64,000 bases of DNA from Megasphaera hominis (GCF_014269395.1 NZ_JACOGK010000012.1:8572-72571); one strand, 5' to 3'. Positions 33,450-43,496 are shown, numbered from the stretch's first letter. The notes: generated by a model from the sequence alone, not told the origin. Made by a program: numbers and translations.

Positions 33450-34664
33450 TCATTTTCGAATAGAATAGCTGGCAGCGGCAGCTATAGCACAAAGGATAAT
33501 ATCGGCTAACCAAATCATATCGTACGAACCAGTTTGCGTGTAAAGAATTCCGCCCAGCCAGGAACTGATGAAACCACCCGTTTGGTGGCAAACAAAGGTC
33601 AGGCCAAAGAGAAAGGCCATAGATGCAGCGCCAAAGCGGTTACTAATGATTTGTGATGTCGGTGTCACCGTGGCATCACCGGTCATGCCCAGGAGGAGGG
33701 CAAAAAGAGCCAGCCAGATTGTCGTCTGCGGCACAAGAAAAATGAATACGCCTACAGTGACGACGCGCAAGGCATAGAGCGTCCCCAAGACGGTGCGGAG
33801 CGGGAAGCGCAGACACAGTACTCCGCAGAGGATAGAGCCTAAAATGGAGGTAATGCCAAAACCCGTGTAGATCATGGCAGCTGTAGCGCCAGGAATGCCC
33901 AAGGATTCCATTTGTGGGACTAAATGGGTCTGAATAATGACCATGTGAAAGCCGCACGTACTGAAGCCAATGAGGAGTGCCTTGTAATCCCAAGTCCGCC
34001 AAGCCCGTTTCAGGTTTTCTGCAATGCTGATTCTGCCTTCTCCTGCTGTCGTTTCAGCAGCTACGCTAATGCCGGCTTTTTTCTGCAGACCACAGAGCCA
34101 CCAAACGACAGGAAACAAACAGGCCATAGCGCCGCCCAGAATAAAAAGGCCCTCCTGAATGCCAACAGCGCTATTGAGGCCTTGCATGACTGGCGATAAA
34201 ATAGCACTGCCGATACCGCTTGAGGCATTGAGAATACCAGAAACAGCCGAAGCCCGCTTAGGTCCAAGGATGGGAGAAATCGTACCCATGACGAGACCAA
34301 AGCTGAGAGCACCCGTACCGGAGGCCAGAATAATGCCCAAGTATAACGTGAGCGACGAAACACTATGTGCCAAAGGCGTCAGGATTAAGCCTGCAGCCAT
34401 GAGGAGAACACCGCACAAGAGAACCAGGCGATTTCCTTTCCGTAGTGCAAATGCGCCCCACAAAGGCTGGGTCAGACCATACATGAGCTGTGCAATGCCA
34501 AAGGAAAAGCCAGCATCAGCATAGCTAATCCCGGACAGAGCCGTCAGTGGCTTAATCACGATCCCATAAATCCCCCGCACACCCGCACCATAGCCAAAAA
34601 GCAGACACGCCGCCACGACTATGAGCAAGATTTCCTGACGCCCTTGCATCGTTTTTGTTTCCAT
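33450..34664 (-). CDS. MFS transporter, oxalate/formate antiporter-like (OFA)
   Basis: I start at the ATG at 34664, 5 bases after GGGAGGGGC, giving 404 residues. About 12 transmembrane segments are evident. FGYGAGVRGIYGIVIKPLTALSGISYADAGFSFGIAQLMYGLTQP resembles the start of OFA and CynX/YnfM-like carriers, and the conserved loop FALRKGNRLVLLCG follows helix 2. The substrate is likely a small organic anion; this is not certain. No enzyme gene is co-transcribed. Confidence 0.8.
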   Translation of the reverse strand: METKTMQGRQEILLIVVAACLLFGYGAGVRGIYGIVIKPLTALSGISYADAGFSFGIAQLMYGLTQPLWGAFALRKGNRLVLLCGVLLMAAGLILTPLAHSVSSLTLYLGIILASGTGALSFGLVMGTISPILGPKRASAVSGILNASSGIGSAILSPVMQGLNSAVGIQEGLFILGGAMACLFPVVWWLCGLQKKAGISVAAETTAGEGRISIAENLKRAWRTWDYKALLIGFSTCGFHMVIIQTHLVPQMESLGIPGATAAMIYTGFGITSILGSILCGVLCLRFPLRTVLGTLYALRVVTVGVFIFLVPQTTIWLALFALLLGMTGDATVTPTSQIISNRFGAASMAFLFGLTFVCHQTGGFISSWLGGILYTQTGSYDMIWLADIILCAIAAAASYSIRK

Positions 34665-34816
34665 TAAAAGCCCCTCCCAATCCACACTAAAACCACTTCG
34701 TGCGTCGTCGTTTTCTAGCTAAAACTACTCTTTTTGATGTATGTACATCATATTATCAATCCCCCTATTCCCTGTCAATACAATTCATATTACACAAAAA
34801 TGCACTGAGTGAAACA

Positions 34817-35149
34817 GGCTTCGGTCAGATAACCACCAAAACGAACCGCCGCAGGCTTTCTCCGAGACCGGAGAAAATGCCGTGAAAAAGCTCATAGAGG
34901 TTGAATCCACAAAATGCACGGTTAATAGGCTTCGGTCAGATGACCACTAAAATGAACCGCCGCAGGCTTTCTCCGAGACTGAAGAAAATACCGTGAAAAA
35001 ACTCATAGAGGTTGAATCCACAAAATGCACGGTTAATAAGCTTCGGTCAGATGACCACTAAAATGAACCGCCGCAGGCTTTCTCCGAGACCGGAGAAAGT
35101 CCCGCGAAGCGGGGATAGAGGCTGATTCCAAAAGTTAAATCTGACACAA
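34817..35149 (+). repeat. Three tandem 111-base copies of the dispersed repeat
   Basis: GGCTTCGGTCAGAT begins at 34817, 34928 and (as AGCTTCGG) 35039, an exact 111-base period. Each copy carries the dyad TTTCTCCG/CGGAGAAA (or its mutated form in copy 2) and the core TAGAGGTTGAATCC (34895, 35006; TAGAGGCTGATTCC at 35116). Copies 1 and 2 are near-identical; copy 3 switches after the dyad to CCCGCGAAGCGGGGAT, the version also found at 43690-43703. Confidence 0.9.
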
Positions 35150-35153
35150 AAAT

Positions 35154-35200
35154 AGGACCCAAGGAACCGCTTTTGTAGTTTCCTTGGGTCCTGCTTTTTG
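35154..35200. terminator. Terminator of autotransporter 1
   Basis: AGGACCCAAGGAA (35154-35166) pairs with TTCCTTGGGTCCT (35180-35192), with U-runs on both strands, about 25 bases past the stop. Confidence 0.88.
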
Positions 35201-35221
35201 TATCTCTATCAGCGGGTAGTA

Positions 35222-38200
35222 TCAAAAGGCTCTGCCAATAGTAAGGGTATAATCAATCCCTTTCTTCATGCCTACCCAGCCTCTAAGTTTGACGTCGGCA
35301 TTCCAGGGATTGTCTTTGTGACTTTGGCTGGACCAGCCCAGTTCCAGGAAGCCCGCGTCGCCCTTGCCATCTTTTTCAGGGAGGTCGAAGTTGTTGTACG
35401 TGGCTCGGGCCGTGCCGTCGAATTCGTGGTCCCAGCCCAGGCCTAGGTAATAGGTTTGGTTTTCCTGGTAATGCTTCGTCCAGCGGAAGCCGATGCGGCT
35501 GCGGACGGAGTCGGTGCTGTCAAATTGGTATTGGGCCTTACCCAGATCGCTGTAGATGTCTACGTTGTCGCTAAAGAGGTGAGACCAGAAGAGTTTCGTG
35601 TAGATATCGTAGTCGTTATCCTTATGGGTATAGAGTTTGCCCAGCCCTAGTTGGGCTGCGATGTAGTTCGTGTCCGTGTCGTAGCTGATGTGGTGCCCGG
35701 CGATATCGGCATGGTAGTCCGTATTGAGCTGGCCCGCGCGGAGGACGGCTTCGTAGTGCATGCCGTCGGTGCGGTCGCGACGGACGAGGAAACCAGCGCC
35801 GATGTACTGCTGGTTACCATCACCGCGGGCGCCCTGATAGCGTTCGGTGTAGTTGCCGTTGCCGTATTCTAAAAACGGCATGTAGGTGTCGATGTAGTCG
35901 TCGTGATAGGACCGTTTGACGAAGCCCAGTTCGCTGTTGAAGCCTTGCGTGTTGGTGGTCGAGTCCGTGTCGTAGCGGAGGTCATTGCCGCCTAAGAGGA
36001 CGTACGGTGTGTATTTCTTCCAGACCTCGTGGTCTTCCCAGCCGGCATGGCTGCCCATTTCTGCGTTCCACGCAGATATGGCTGTTTCGTAGCCACTGGT
36101 AGAAGCCGTGTCTGTGACATCCGTGACGGTGCTGATGGCGCGGTTGCGTTGGGACGTCATGAGCTTGGTGGCCGGGATAAGGGTGCCCTTACTGTCTTCG
36201 GGGATGTAGAGGACGACCGTTTCCGGGTCTTGTTTCTTGATGAGGACGTCGTAGCGGACCAGGCCCGGCGTGAGGACGTAATCTTTGTCCGGCATCATGG
36301 AATAGGTCGTGTTTTCATCGGTGGTGACGCCGTTGGCGCTGTCGTGGATGAGGTTGATGACTTGACCCGGGCGGATTTGCGTGTTGTTGTAGACGCCGGC
36401 TGTGATGTCGGCACCGCTGACGTCGGCATTATTCGTGACTTCGATCATCGTTTCCCCTGCTGTTGTGCCTTCGGGGACGTAGAAGTTGAGGTTTTGGAAA
36501 TAGTCCAGATTTTCGACTGTATTTCCTTTGGTGTACATATTCAGCGTATTTCCTGTGCTAGCTGTTTTGGTCGGTGTGTAGCCGCCGTAGAGGCTCATCA
36601 TTTCCCCTAAGGTGCCGCCGGTAACGTTGACCGTGTTGTCTGCGGCGCTGCCACTGTCCGTGTAGCCTGCGGCGATGAGGTTGCCGTTAGCAATAGAGTT
36701 GCCTTCTTCATCTACGGCATCTGTCGTGCCGATGGTGCCGCCGCTGATGTTTAACGTGTTGCCTGAGACGTCGCCTGAGGGTGTGGTGCCGGCTACGACA
36801 GTTTCTTCCACCGTACCCCCGTTGATGGTGACCGTGTTCTTGTTGGCATTTCCTTCATTGGCAACGAATCCACCGTAAACCTTTTTCGCCATAATACCCT
36901 CACCCATGGTGACGCTGTTGCGCAGGGCTTCGCCGGAGGTAGTGTAGCCGCCGTAGATTTCACCTACGTCGACGGAGCCACCAGTGATGGTAACGGTGTT
37001 ATCATCGGCGGCACCTGAAACATCCCCAAATACGTCACCACCAGCCAGGGCCGGCAGATTCGTGATGGTCGCATCTGTTACAGTCAGCGTATTATGGCTG
37101 GCTTCGGTATCAGTTCCATAACCTATAATTGTTCCAGCTGCCAAATTCAAACCATAGTAATACTCCTGCGCCAATTTGGCATAGTCGTTATAGCTGATAT
37201 TGCCGCCTGTAATGGCCAGTGTATTATAATTGCTTTTTTGAAATGACACAGCAGTGGTTATCTGCCCCATCACATTGTTAATGGTCGTATTGGAGAGTGT
37301 CATCGTATTATTTGAAACAATGGGATTTGCATATCCATTACCAGGTTCCGTAGTATCAAAATTCCCTACTATTGCATGGGGATTTGAAATGACAGCATCT
37401 TTGATGGTGAGCGTATTATCACTGCTTAGTTTTGAGGAGATTGTGCCCAAAAAGTCCCAGCCTTCGTCGTCAGTGCCGCTCATGGAGCCGCCCGTAATGG
37501 TAATATCGTTGCCCGTAGTTTCCCCACCTGTAGCCTCGCTGCCATAAAACGCAGTAAGACCTGTTACAGTGGCATTGGTCATAGTAACCGTGTTATCATT
37601 GGCCCCGGTGAGCCCTGTGGCTCCGCCCATAAGCATTTGATTACCGGAAATAGCGGAGTTTTCAACATTCAAAGTATTGCCATTGGCATAGGATACCTTG
37701 GCTAAATCATCTGTTATCGCCCCGCCGGCACTGGCTGCACCATCTGAGTTGGGAAATTCCCAAGGGCCACGCTTCGGATTATTCGTGGAGCCTGCATAGA
37801 GGAAGCGAACGTTTTCCACGTTGCTCTGGTTTGTAATGGAAAGAATATTGTTTGAGGCCGTACCGCCGCGGGCCACGCCGCCATAAACGCCGTATTGGCC
37901 TGCCATTGTATCTGAATATTCGAGCTCGCCAACAGCGCCGACATCTACCGTCGTATTGCTGATGGTGATGGTATTGTTATCGGCACCATTGACACCAAAA
38001 CCACCTGCAATAGAATTTTCTCCATAGACCAGCTTCTGCTGGTCACCGATGTGCCGGTAAAAATTTCCTAAGGTGACGTCGGAATCTTCGATGGTCACCC
38101 TATTGTTGTTAGCCTGTCCTTCTGCTAAGCCGCCTAAAATACTGGTAATGTTTGGACCTACGGTGCTGTCGGAAATATGCACTTCATTCTGCTTAGCCAG

Positions 38201-38707
38201 ACCGCCATAGTATTCTTCGTCGGTCATGGATTTTCCCAAGGTAACGTACAGTTTAAACGTATTGGCGGCACCGCCAACGATAATACCTTCTGCTGCAGGT
38301 GCCAATTTGCCTATAGTATCTTCCGGCTTTAGTTGAGAAGAAATCGTTCCTACATTACTGTTATAGACATACACTTTATTGCTTATCGCATCGCTAAGTC
38401 CTGATTCGCCGCCATTGATGGTGGACGTGACCTCCGGCTTTACCGAAGAGCCCGGTACGCCAATGGTCACGGTGTTATCAGTAGCTTTGCCCTTCATCGT
38501 AAAGGCAGCAAAAATATGATTGGCCGTACCGCTAGGCATGGTAACCGTATTGCCGGATAGGTCCTCATCATATAACGCAGCGCCGACTACCTGGGTATTA
38601 TCACCTGTGACGACCGTATCGGCCGCCTGGACGGTCAATGGTTGCAGACCTAGGCCACAGACGCTGGCTAAAATCAAACCTGTTACTAGATTTCTACTGT
38701 ATTTCAT
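35222..38707 (-). CDS. Autotransporter 1 (type Va secretion, YGG-repeat beta-helix passenger)
   Basis: The 1161-residue protein has a signal peptide of 28 residues (LTVQA-AD), a beta-helix passenger of about 650 residues, a junction module and a C-terminal barrel of about 270 residues ending GRAF. Passenger turns follow N-T-[VL]-[TN]-[IV]-x-G-G then [VI]-Y-G-G, as in NTVTITGGSVDVGEIYGGYT. The junction (GNTVENLDYFQNLNFYVPEG, then a strand-rich stretch) is shared by all five paralogues and probably acts as an autochaperone. The barrel has LEYGNGNY and ARGDGNQQYIGAGFLVRRD. It is the most divergent and shortest of the array. No enzymatic motif is visible; adhesion is the default inference. GGGGAGG precedes the ATG. 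Confidence 0.9.
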   Translation of the reverse strand: MKYSRNLVTGLILASVCGLGLQPLTVQAADTVVTGDNTQVVGAALYDEDLSGNTVTMPSGTANHIFAAFTMKGKATDNTVTIGVPGSSVKPEVTSTINGGESGLSDAISNKVYVYNSNVGTISSQLKPEDTIGKLAPAAEGIIVGGAANTFKLYVTLGKSMTDEEYYGGLAKQNEVHISDSTVGPNITSILGGLAEGQANNNRVTIEDSDVTLGNFYRHIGDQQKLVYGENSIAGGFGVNGADNNTITISNTTVDVGAVGELEYSDTMAGQYGVYGGVARGGTASNNILSITNQSNVENVRFLYAGSTNNPKRGPWEFPNSDGAASAGGAITDDLAKVSYANGNTLNVENSAISGNQMLMGGATGLTGANDNTVTMTNATVTGLTAFYGSEATGGETTGNDITITGGSMSGTDDEGWDFLGTISSKLSSDNTLTIKDAVISNPHAIVGNFDTTEPGNGYANPIVSNNTMTLSNTTINNVMGQITTAVSFQKSNYNTLAITGGNISYNDYAKLAQEYYYGLNLAAGTIIGYGTDTEASHNTLTVTDATITNLPALAGGDVFGDVSGAADDNTVTITGGSVDVGEIYGGYTTSGEALRNSVTMGEGIMAKKVYGGFVANEGNANKNTVTINGGTVEETVVAGTTPSGDVSGNTLNISGGTIGTTDAVDEEGNSIANGNLIAAGYTDSGSAADNTVNVTGGTLGEMMSLYGGYTPTKTASTGNTLNMYTKGNTVENLDYFQNLNFYVPEGTTAGETMIEVTNNADVSGADITAGVYNNTQIRPGQVINLIHDSANGVTTDENTTYSMMPDKDYVLTPGLVRYDVLIKKQDPETVVLYIPEDSKGTLIPATKLMTSQRNRAISTVTDVTDTASTSGYETAISAWNAEMGSHAGWEDHEVWKKYTPYVLLGGNDLRYDTDSTTNTQGFNSELGFVKRSYHDDYIDTYMPFLEYGNGNYTERYQGARGDGNQQYIGAGFLVRRDRTDGMHYEAVLRAGQLNTDYHADIAGHHISYDTDTNYIAAQLGLGKLYTHKDNDYDIYTKLFWSHLFSDNVDIYSDLGKAQYQFDSTDSVRSRIGFRWTKHYQENQTYYLGLGWDHEFDGTARATYNNFDLPEKDGKGDAGFLELGWSSQSHKDNPWNADVKLRGWVGMKKGIDYTLTIGRAF

Positions 38708-38873
38708 ACGTATTCCTCCCCGTGAAAAGAAAAACTATATCCACGCTGCCGCAAGGAAAGCAACGCTTTCCAGCCCCCACGGCGTGAGACAGATTGGATT
38801 ATCTGTTTTCATTATACTATAATTTATATTTATTTGAAATGTTACACTTCCTTTTGTTTTTACACATTACAAA

Positions 38874-38927
38874 AAAGCAATCTCTTTCTGTCCATCACGT
38901 AATGTGATGACAAAAAGAGATTGCTTT
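38874..38927 (-). terminator. Terminator of autotransporter 2, GCAATC-type hairpin
   Basis: AAGCAATCTCTTTCTGTCCATCAC pairs, with small mismatches, with its complement ending GAGATTGCTT (stem 38877-38924); U-run on the minus strand. The stem sequence recurs at 50237-50279 and 57838-57880. Confidence 0.8.
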
Positions 38928-38940
38928 AGTCTATTTCCGA

Positions 38941-39140
38941 GTGCCGGCCGCGCAGCGTCCGGTGAGAGGTGCAATGCCCCTGTGCGGGCATTGCGGCCTT
39001 ACTTCTCCCTGATGGAGAAACTCAAGCATGGAGCCAATTAGTAGATGCGATACCGGCCCCTAGAGGTTGAATACACAGAAATAAACCCCTTGAGACCCAG
39101 TCGCTCCGCGACTGGCCCAGCTCCCCCATAGGTGGCGCCT
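38941..39140 (+). repeat. Dispersed mosaic repeat behind autotransporter 2
   Basis: Module B (38941-39000: GTGCCGGCCGCGCAGC, then the dyad GCAATGCCC/GGGCATTGC) is followed by module C (39061-39140: TAGAGGTTGAATACACAG, the dyad CCAGTCGC/GCGACTGG, then CAGCTCCCCCATAGGTGGCG). Module C ends 6 bases before the stop codon position. Confidence 0.85.
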
Positions 39141-39145
39141 TTTTT

Positions 39146-42100
39146 TTAGAACGCCCGGCTAACGGTCGCACTGTAGGTCACGCCGCGTTGTGTTCCAGCC
39201 CAGCCTGTAAAGCGGATATCGGCACCCCATGGATTGTCCCGCGTGATCTTGCTCTGCCAGCCTAATTCTAAAAGGGCGCTGGAGCCTTTAGTACTCGGGC
39301 TGGGCGTATCAAAGGTGCGGTAGCGGGCTTTGGCATCGCCGCCGAATTCGTAGTTCCACGCCAAGCCAGCGTAGTACGATGTCGTTTTATCTGTGTTTTC
39401 TGTCCAGCGGAAGCCCAGACGTGTACGGTACGAGTCGATAGTGTCGAAGTCATACTGTGCCGTGCCAATATCGCTGTGGAGTTGGACACTATCACTAGCC
39501 AAATGGTTCCAGAAGAATTTTCCATAAAAGTCATACGACGAGGTTTTTCCAGCCGGAATCCTTTTGCCCAAGCCGGCCATGGCACCGACGTAGGCAGCGC
39601 TGCTGTCATAGTTAGCTCTATAGCCTTCAATGCTTCCCTTGAAATCACCGTTCAGGCGGCCCGCGCGAAGCATTCCTTCGTAGTGGAGGCCGTCAGCCTG
39701 GTCTCGTCGGACGAGCAGGCCAGCACCGACGTAGCGCTGATTACCGTCACCGCGTGCGCCATCATCGAGATGGCTCGTGTAGTTGCCGTTGCCATATTCG
39801 ACGAAGGGCATGATCGTATCTGTATGGTTGCGTCCGTAGTTCTGGCGGACGAAGCCTATATCTGTATTGATGCCGTTCGTATCGACGTAGGAGCCCGTGT
39901 CGGCGCGCAGGTTGTAACCACCCATGGCAACGAAAGGCGCAAAGGCACCTTTCAAGCCGTGTTCTTCCTGATAAGCGGCAACAGCACCGGCAAACCCATC
40001 TGTCGCAGCAAAATCTGCCCCGTTAAACAAGGTACTTACAGCAGCTGCCCGGCTTTCGGCTATGAGTTTCGTATCAGGCGAAAGGGTACCGATGGTGGCA
40101 TCAACCGGCGTAATAACCAAGGCCGTCGTGCCTTGTTTTTCGATAACTGCCGGACGAGTAACAAAGCCTGCATCAATGGTTTCAGCCGAATCAGCGGCCA
40201 TATTGTACGTAATGCCGTCCATGTCAATACCATTTTCATCACGTAAAAGGGTAATGAATTCGCCCGGATTAAGGGGTGTCCGAGCCAGTAATTTAGCTGT
40301 AACAGCAGCATTGGTAATGGTCGCTGTATCGGTTACAGTAAGGAGCGTATCGCCAGCGCGGCTTCCCTTGGGTACGAAGAAATTCAAGTTTTGGAAGTAA
40401 TCCAAATTACTTACGCTATTATTCAGATTGGAAACATTCAAGGTATTATCCGTACTGGTAGTGCCTAAGCCGCCGTAGAGACTGTACGTGGTCTTGAGGG
40501 CGTCGCCTTGGAGGTTGACTGTGTTGTCCGAGGCGTCTCCTGTACCGGCGTAGCCACCGGCGATGTAGTTGACAAATTTTGTAATGTCCGTGGTCTCTTT
40601 CGTCTCAGTGTTTTCACTAGAGCCAAAGGTGCCGCCGGAAATAGTGACCGTGTTGCCCGTAGCATCTCCTTTGTTGGCATAGCCGCCGGCTACATATCCC
40701 TCAGCGCTATTCGTGCCAATGGTGACACCGGAAAGGTTCAACGTATTGTTGTTGGCATTTCCGCTCTTATCTGCCAAACCGCCAGCCACATAGGCCTGGT
40801 TGCCAGTGCCAATAGTGCCGCAAAAAACGGTGAGCGTATTGTTGTTGGCATTTCCTTTTCCAGCATAACCGCCGGCTACATAGGCCTTGTTGCCCGTGCC
40901 AATGGTGCCGCCAGAAATGGTGAGCGTATTATCCGTAGCATCCCCTGCGCCAGCATAACCGCCGGCCACATAGGCTTTCGTACCATTTTCTATGCCTATA
41001 GAGCTATTCAAGACAGTCAGGGAATTTCCTGCAGCCTTGCCAGCTTTTCCCGAATAGCCGCCGGCTGTATACGAATCGATACCGTTTAAGGTACCAATGC
41101 TGACGCCGCTAAGGATTGCCGTATTATCCGTGGCATCCCCGCTCGCTGTATAGCCACCGGCTACAAAGGGCTTGCTGCCTTGTACCGTGCCAATGGTACC
41201 GCCTGAAACCTGGAGCGTATTGCTGCCAGCTGTCCCCTTGGCCGTATAACCGCCGGCTACATAGGAGAAATTACCTTCGATGGCGCCGCCGGTTATGGTC
41301 AGGGAATTGGACTCAGCATCGCCGTCAACGGTGACCATACCGCCGGCTACGTAGTTATTGTCGGCTTTAGTGGTGCCGATGGTATTGTTCGTGAGGGTGG
41401 CTGTATTGCCCGTGGCTTTGACGGGGACGAGGTCACCTGGAATCCACCCGTCGTTGTTATCATAGACAAGTGATTGACCTGCGGCAATGCCGCCGGCGAT
41501 GTAGTTCTTGGAACCGGGTACAGATTCACTAGCAGCTCCAATGGTATTCCCTGATGCATTGAGAGTATTGTTCGTGCTGTCCTTAATGCCCGTCCAGGGG
41601 CCAACATATTCTCCGTTTACACCGCCGGCCAAGACGATGGTAAGGTCACTGTCTTCATTGTTTCCACCTGTCGTTTGAATAAGATTGTTCGTTATATTCG
41701 CTGTATTGTTTGTGACGCTTCCCTTAGAGGGCTGATTATTATTGTCATTCCAACCATCGCCACCGGATAAGACAATATACGCATTGTCATATACAGAGGA
41801 ATACGCATACACATTACTATCCGAAAGGGTCAGGCTATTATGTTCTGTGTTAAAATAATCCGAATGGCCACCACCGATTTCTACTTGATGATATTCGTAA
41901 TTAGCCCCAATAGTACTTTGCTGGATGGTGGTGGTATTATCCCTGACGGTAACGTTGTCGCCTTCGCCCCCATCCGCATAGCCGCCATAGACCTGGACCG
42001 TTGAGGCGTAATTATCTGCATCCATAGTGCCGTTGGTCATGAGTACGCTGTTGTTGGCTACAGTACCCGTGCCGGTGTACTCACCTACTTTGTTCAAATA

Positions 42101-43270
42101 CGCACCATAGAGGTTTTTCCCCACAGTACCATTGTTAACGGTGACGCTGTTGTATTCCAAGTCGGCGTCGGTGGTGCCGCCTATGGCATAATACCCACCG
42201 GCAACAACGTGACCATAGCCGCCACTTAAAATATCCACATGGTTATTGGTTACCGACCCCATTTGCAGCGTATCAGTATTACCAGTATCTAAATACGTTA
42301 TAAACGCGCCGCCATAGACGTTGTTGGCCATACCAGTTCCAGAGATTTCTACTTTGTTATCATGCACATCGCCAAACCTTGTGGTATTTCCAGCAGTGGG
42401 AAGATTGGCCTCAATGAGACCGCCATAAACGGTGCCGCCGTTACCTACACCTGCCGATATATTATATCCCCCGCCGCTAATGGTGACGGAGTTGTTCATT
42501 ACATCGCCGGTCGAGGTAAACGTAAGATCTTCTACATACCCGGAAAAATAATTGCTCATGGATTGAGGTAAACCATACTGACCATCCACCAGCCCCTGAG
42601 CGCCGCCGTAAACGGTACCACCAAACTTGCCGCCATCGATGTTTACGACGTTATCAGAGACGGTACCCGTATAGGAATAGCCGCCGTAAAGGCTGCTTAC
42701 AAAATGGTCACTATACGTACCGCCAAATTCCGTAACGCCGTTCAAGGTGACAATATTCTTTGTGGCATTCCCGATAACAGTAAAACCACCTATCATGTCG
42801 CCTTGTACTCCCACCAAATAGTTAACTTTCTGGGCGTCGGGCAGGTTTACGGTAACCTTGTTCTGATCTACCGTTTTGGTCATAGCCAAGCCACCTGCCA
42901 ACCACTTGGAGATTAGTGGGCTGTCTCCTTCTGTTGTATCATTCAGTGTCAGGGTATTGCCTGTCACGGTTTCTGTCATTCCCGTTCCGATGGTTTCAGC
43001 GTCTGGGCTGGTAATGGCTGTACCCGCACTGAGGTCAGACTGGGAAATGGTGGAACCTGCCACAGCACCGCCGACGGCGCTGTTCGTGATAGTCAGTGTA
43101 TTATTACTGGCCGTGACAATCCCTTCTTTTTCTTCATTACCTACATAGATTGCTGCTGTACTCGTTTGCCCATCCACTTTCACTTCCGCCTGAACCGGCA
43201 TGACGACAGGTCCTAGACTAGCAAGGCCGGCTAATACTAGTATAGTTAGCAACTTCCTTCGATTTTTCAT
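39146..43270 (-). CDS. Autotransporter 2 (YAGG/YGG-repeat passenger)
   Basis: I start at the ATG at 43270, after AAGGAGAAAGAGTT, giving 1374 residues; the frame extends 6 codons further to a GTG with no ribosome site. It has a 28-residue signal peptide (VMPVQA-EV), a passenger with N-terminal YGG turns and, at about residues 640-905, a run of seven to eight units of 33-36 residues of the form YVAGGY-x-x-x-G-x-A-x-x-NTLTxSGGTIGT. The junction module and barrel (LEYGNGNY-like VEYGNGNYTSHLDDGARGDG) end in SRAF. One cysteine (C817, in TVFCGTIG) is the only one in the passenger; autotransporter passengers usually avoid cysteine. No catalytic domain is seen. Confidence 0.92.
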   Translation of the reverse strand: MKNRRKLLTILVLAGLASLGPVVMPVQAEVKVDGQTSTAAIYVGNEEKEGIVTASNNTLTITNSAVGGAVAGSTISQSDLSAGTAITSPDAETIGTGMTETVTGNTLTLNDTTEGDSPLISKWLAGGLAMTKTVDQNKVTVNLPDAQKVNYLVGVQGDMIGGFTVIGNATKNIVTLNGVTEFGGTYSDHFVSSLYGGYSYTGTVSDNVVNIDGGKFGGTVYGGAQGLVDGQYGLPQSMSNYFSGYVEDLTFTSTGDVMNNSVTISGGGYNISAGVGNGGTVYGGLIEANLPTAGNTTRFGDVHDNKVEISGTGMANNVYGGAFITYLDTGNTDTLQMGSVTNNHVDILSGGYGHVVAGGYYAIGGTTDADLEYNSVTVNNGTVGKNLYGAYLNKVGEYTGTGTVANNSVLMTNGTMDADNYASTVQVYGGYADGGEGDNVTVRDNTTTIQQSTIGANYEYHQVEIGGGHSDYFNTEHNSLTLSDSNVYAYSSVYDNAYIVLSGGDGWNDNNNQPSKGSVTNNTANITNNLIQTTGGNNEDSDLTIVLAGGVNGEYVGPWTGIKDSTNNTLNASGNTIGAASESVPGSKNYIAGGIAAGQSLVYDNNDGWIPGDLVPVKATGNTATLTNNTIGTTKADNNYVAGGMVTVDGDAESNSLTITGGAIEGNFSYVAGGYTAKGTAGSNTLQVSGGTIGTVQGSKPFVAGGYTASGDATDNTAILSGVSIGTLNGIDSYTAGGYSGKAGKAAGNSLTVLNSSIGIENGTKAYVAGGYAGAGDATDNTLTISGGTIGTGNKAYVAGGYAGKGNANNNTLTVFCGTIGTGNQAYVAGGLADKSGNANNNTLNLSGVTIGTNSAEGYVAGGYANKGDATGNTVTISGGTFGSSENTETKETTDITKFVNYIAGGYAGTGDASDNTVNLQGDALKTTYSLYGGLGTTSTDNTLNVSNLNNSVSNLDYFQNLNFFVPKGSRAGDTLLTVTDTATITNAAVTAKLLARTPLNPGEFITLLRDENGIDMDGITYNMAADSAETIDAGFVTRPAVIEKQGTTALVITPVDATIGTLSPDTKLIAESRAAAVSTLFNGADFAATDGFAGAVAAYQEEHGLKGAFAPFVAMGGYNLRADTGSYVDTNGINTDIGFVRQNYGRNHTDTIMPFVEYGNGNYTSHLDDGARGDGNQRYVGAGLLVRRDQADGLHYEGMLRAGRLNGDFKGSIEGYRANYDSSAAYVGAMAGLGKRIPAGKTSSYDFYGKFFWNHLASDSVQLHSDIGTAQYDFDTIDSYRTRLGFRWTENTDKTTSYYAGLAWNYEFGGDAKARYRTFDTPSPSTKGSSALLELGWQSKITRDNPWGADIRFTGWAGTQRGVTYSATVSRAF
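40560..41340 (-). repeat. In-frame tandem repeat array in autotransporter 2
   Basis: Seven to eight units of about 100-108 bases, each encoding [SA]YVAGGY...NTLT[IV]SGGTIGT. The clearest pair is the run encoding GNKAYVAGGYAGKGNANNNT and the next unit, similar at DNA level (near 40780-40960). Confidence 0.8.
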
Positions 43271-43410
43271 AACTCTTTCTCCTTCCACTAAGTTCCACAG
43301 AATGCGCCCCCAAATACGCCTACAAAAAACATCTCATTATTTTATATTATATATTTTTTTTATATATATTAGAATGCATTCAGGTATAACGATTATTAAG
43401 GAATTAATAA

Positions 43411-43452
43411 GAAAAAAGCCAGGTCGCTCTCTTTGATGAGAACGACCTGGCT
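43411..43452 (-). terminator. Terminator of autotransporter 3
   Basis: AGCCAGGTCG (43417-43426) pairs with CGACCTGGCT (43443-43452); followed on the minus strand by TTTTTTC. It lies 290 bases past the stop, beyond the dispersed repeat. Confidence 0.82.
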
Positions 43453-43496
43453 AATTTGGTATTGCTAATGATTTAGTTGCACTGTCACGACTTCAT

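Larger units (their letters stand above)
34665..35221. other. Intergenic region upstream of the OFA-like carrier
   Basis: The 557 bases hold the carrier's promoter region, the triplicated 111-base repeat (34817-35149) and the terminator of the first autotransporter gene. I see no gene. Confidence 0.7.
38708..39145. other. Gap between autotransporters 1 and 2
   Basis: From the autotransporter 1 start upstream it holds: a leader hairpin GGAAAGC-AAC-GCTTTCC (38755-38771), a -10 element TATAAT on the minus strand (38816-38811), the hairpin 38877-38924 and the dispersed repeat 38941-39140. No gene. Confidence 0.6.

Noticed and set aside
34817..35149. Possible CRISPR array in the 111-base repeats
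   Set aside because: The whole 111-base unit is conserved, there are no short repeats with variable spacers, and only three copies exist.
38708..38927. Attenuator in the autotransporter 1 leader
   Set aside because: The only good -10 element (38816-38811) lies between the hairpin and the start codon, so here the hairpin is more likely the terminator of autotransporter 2.
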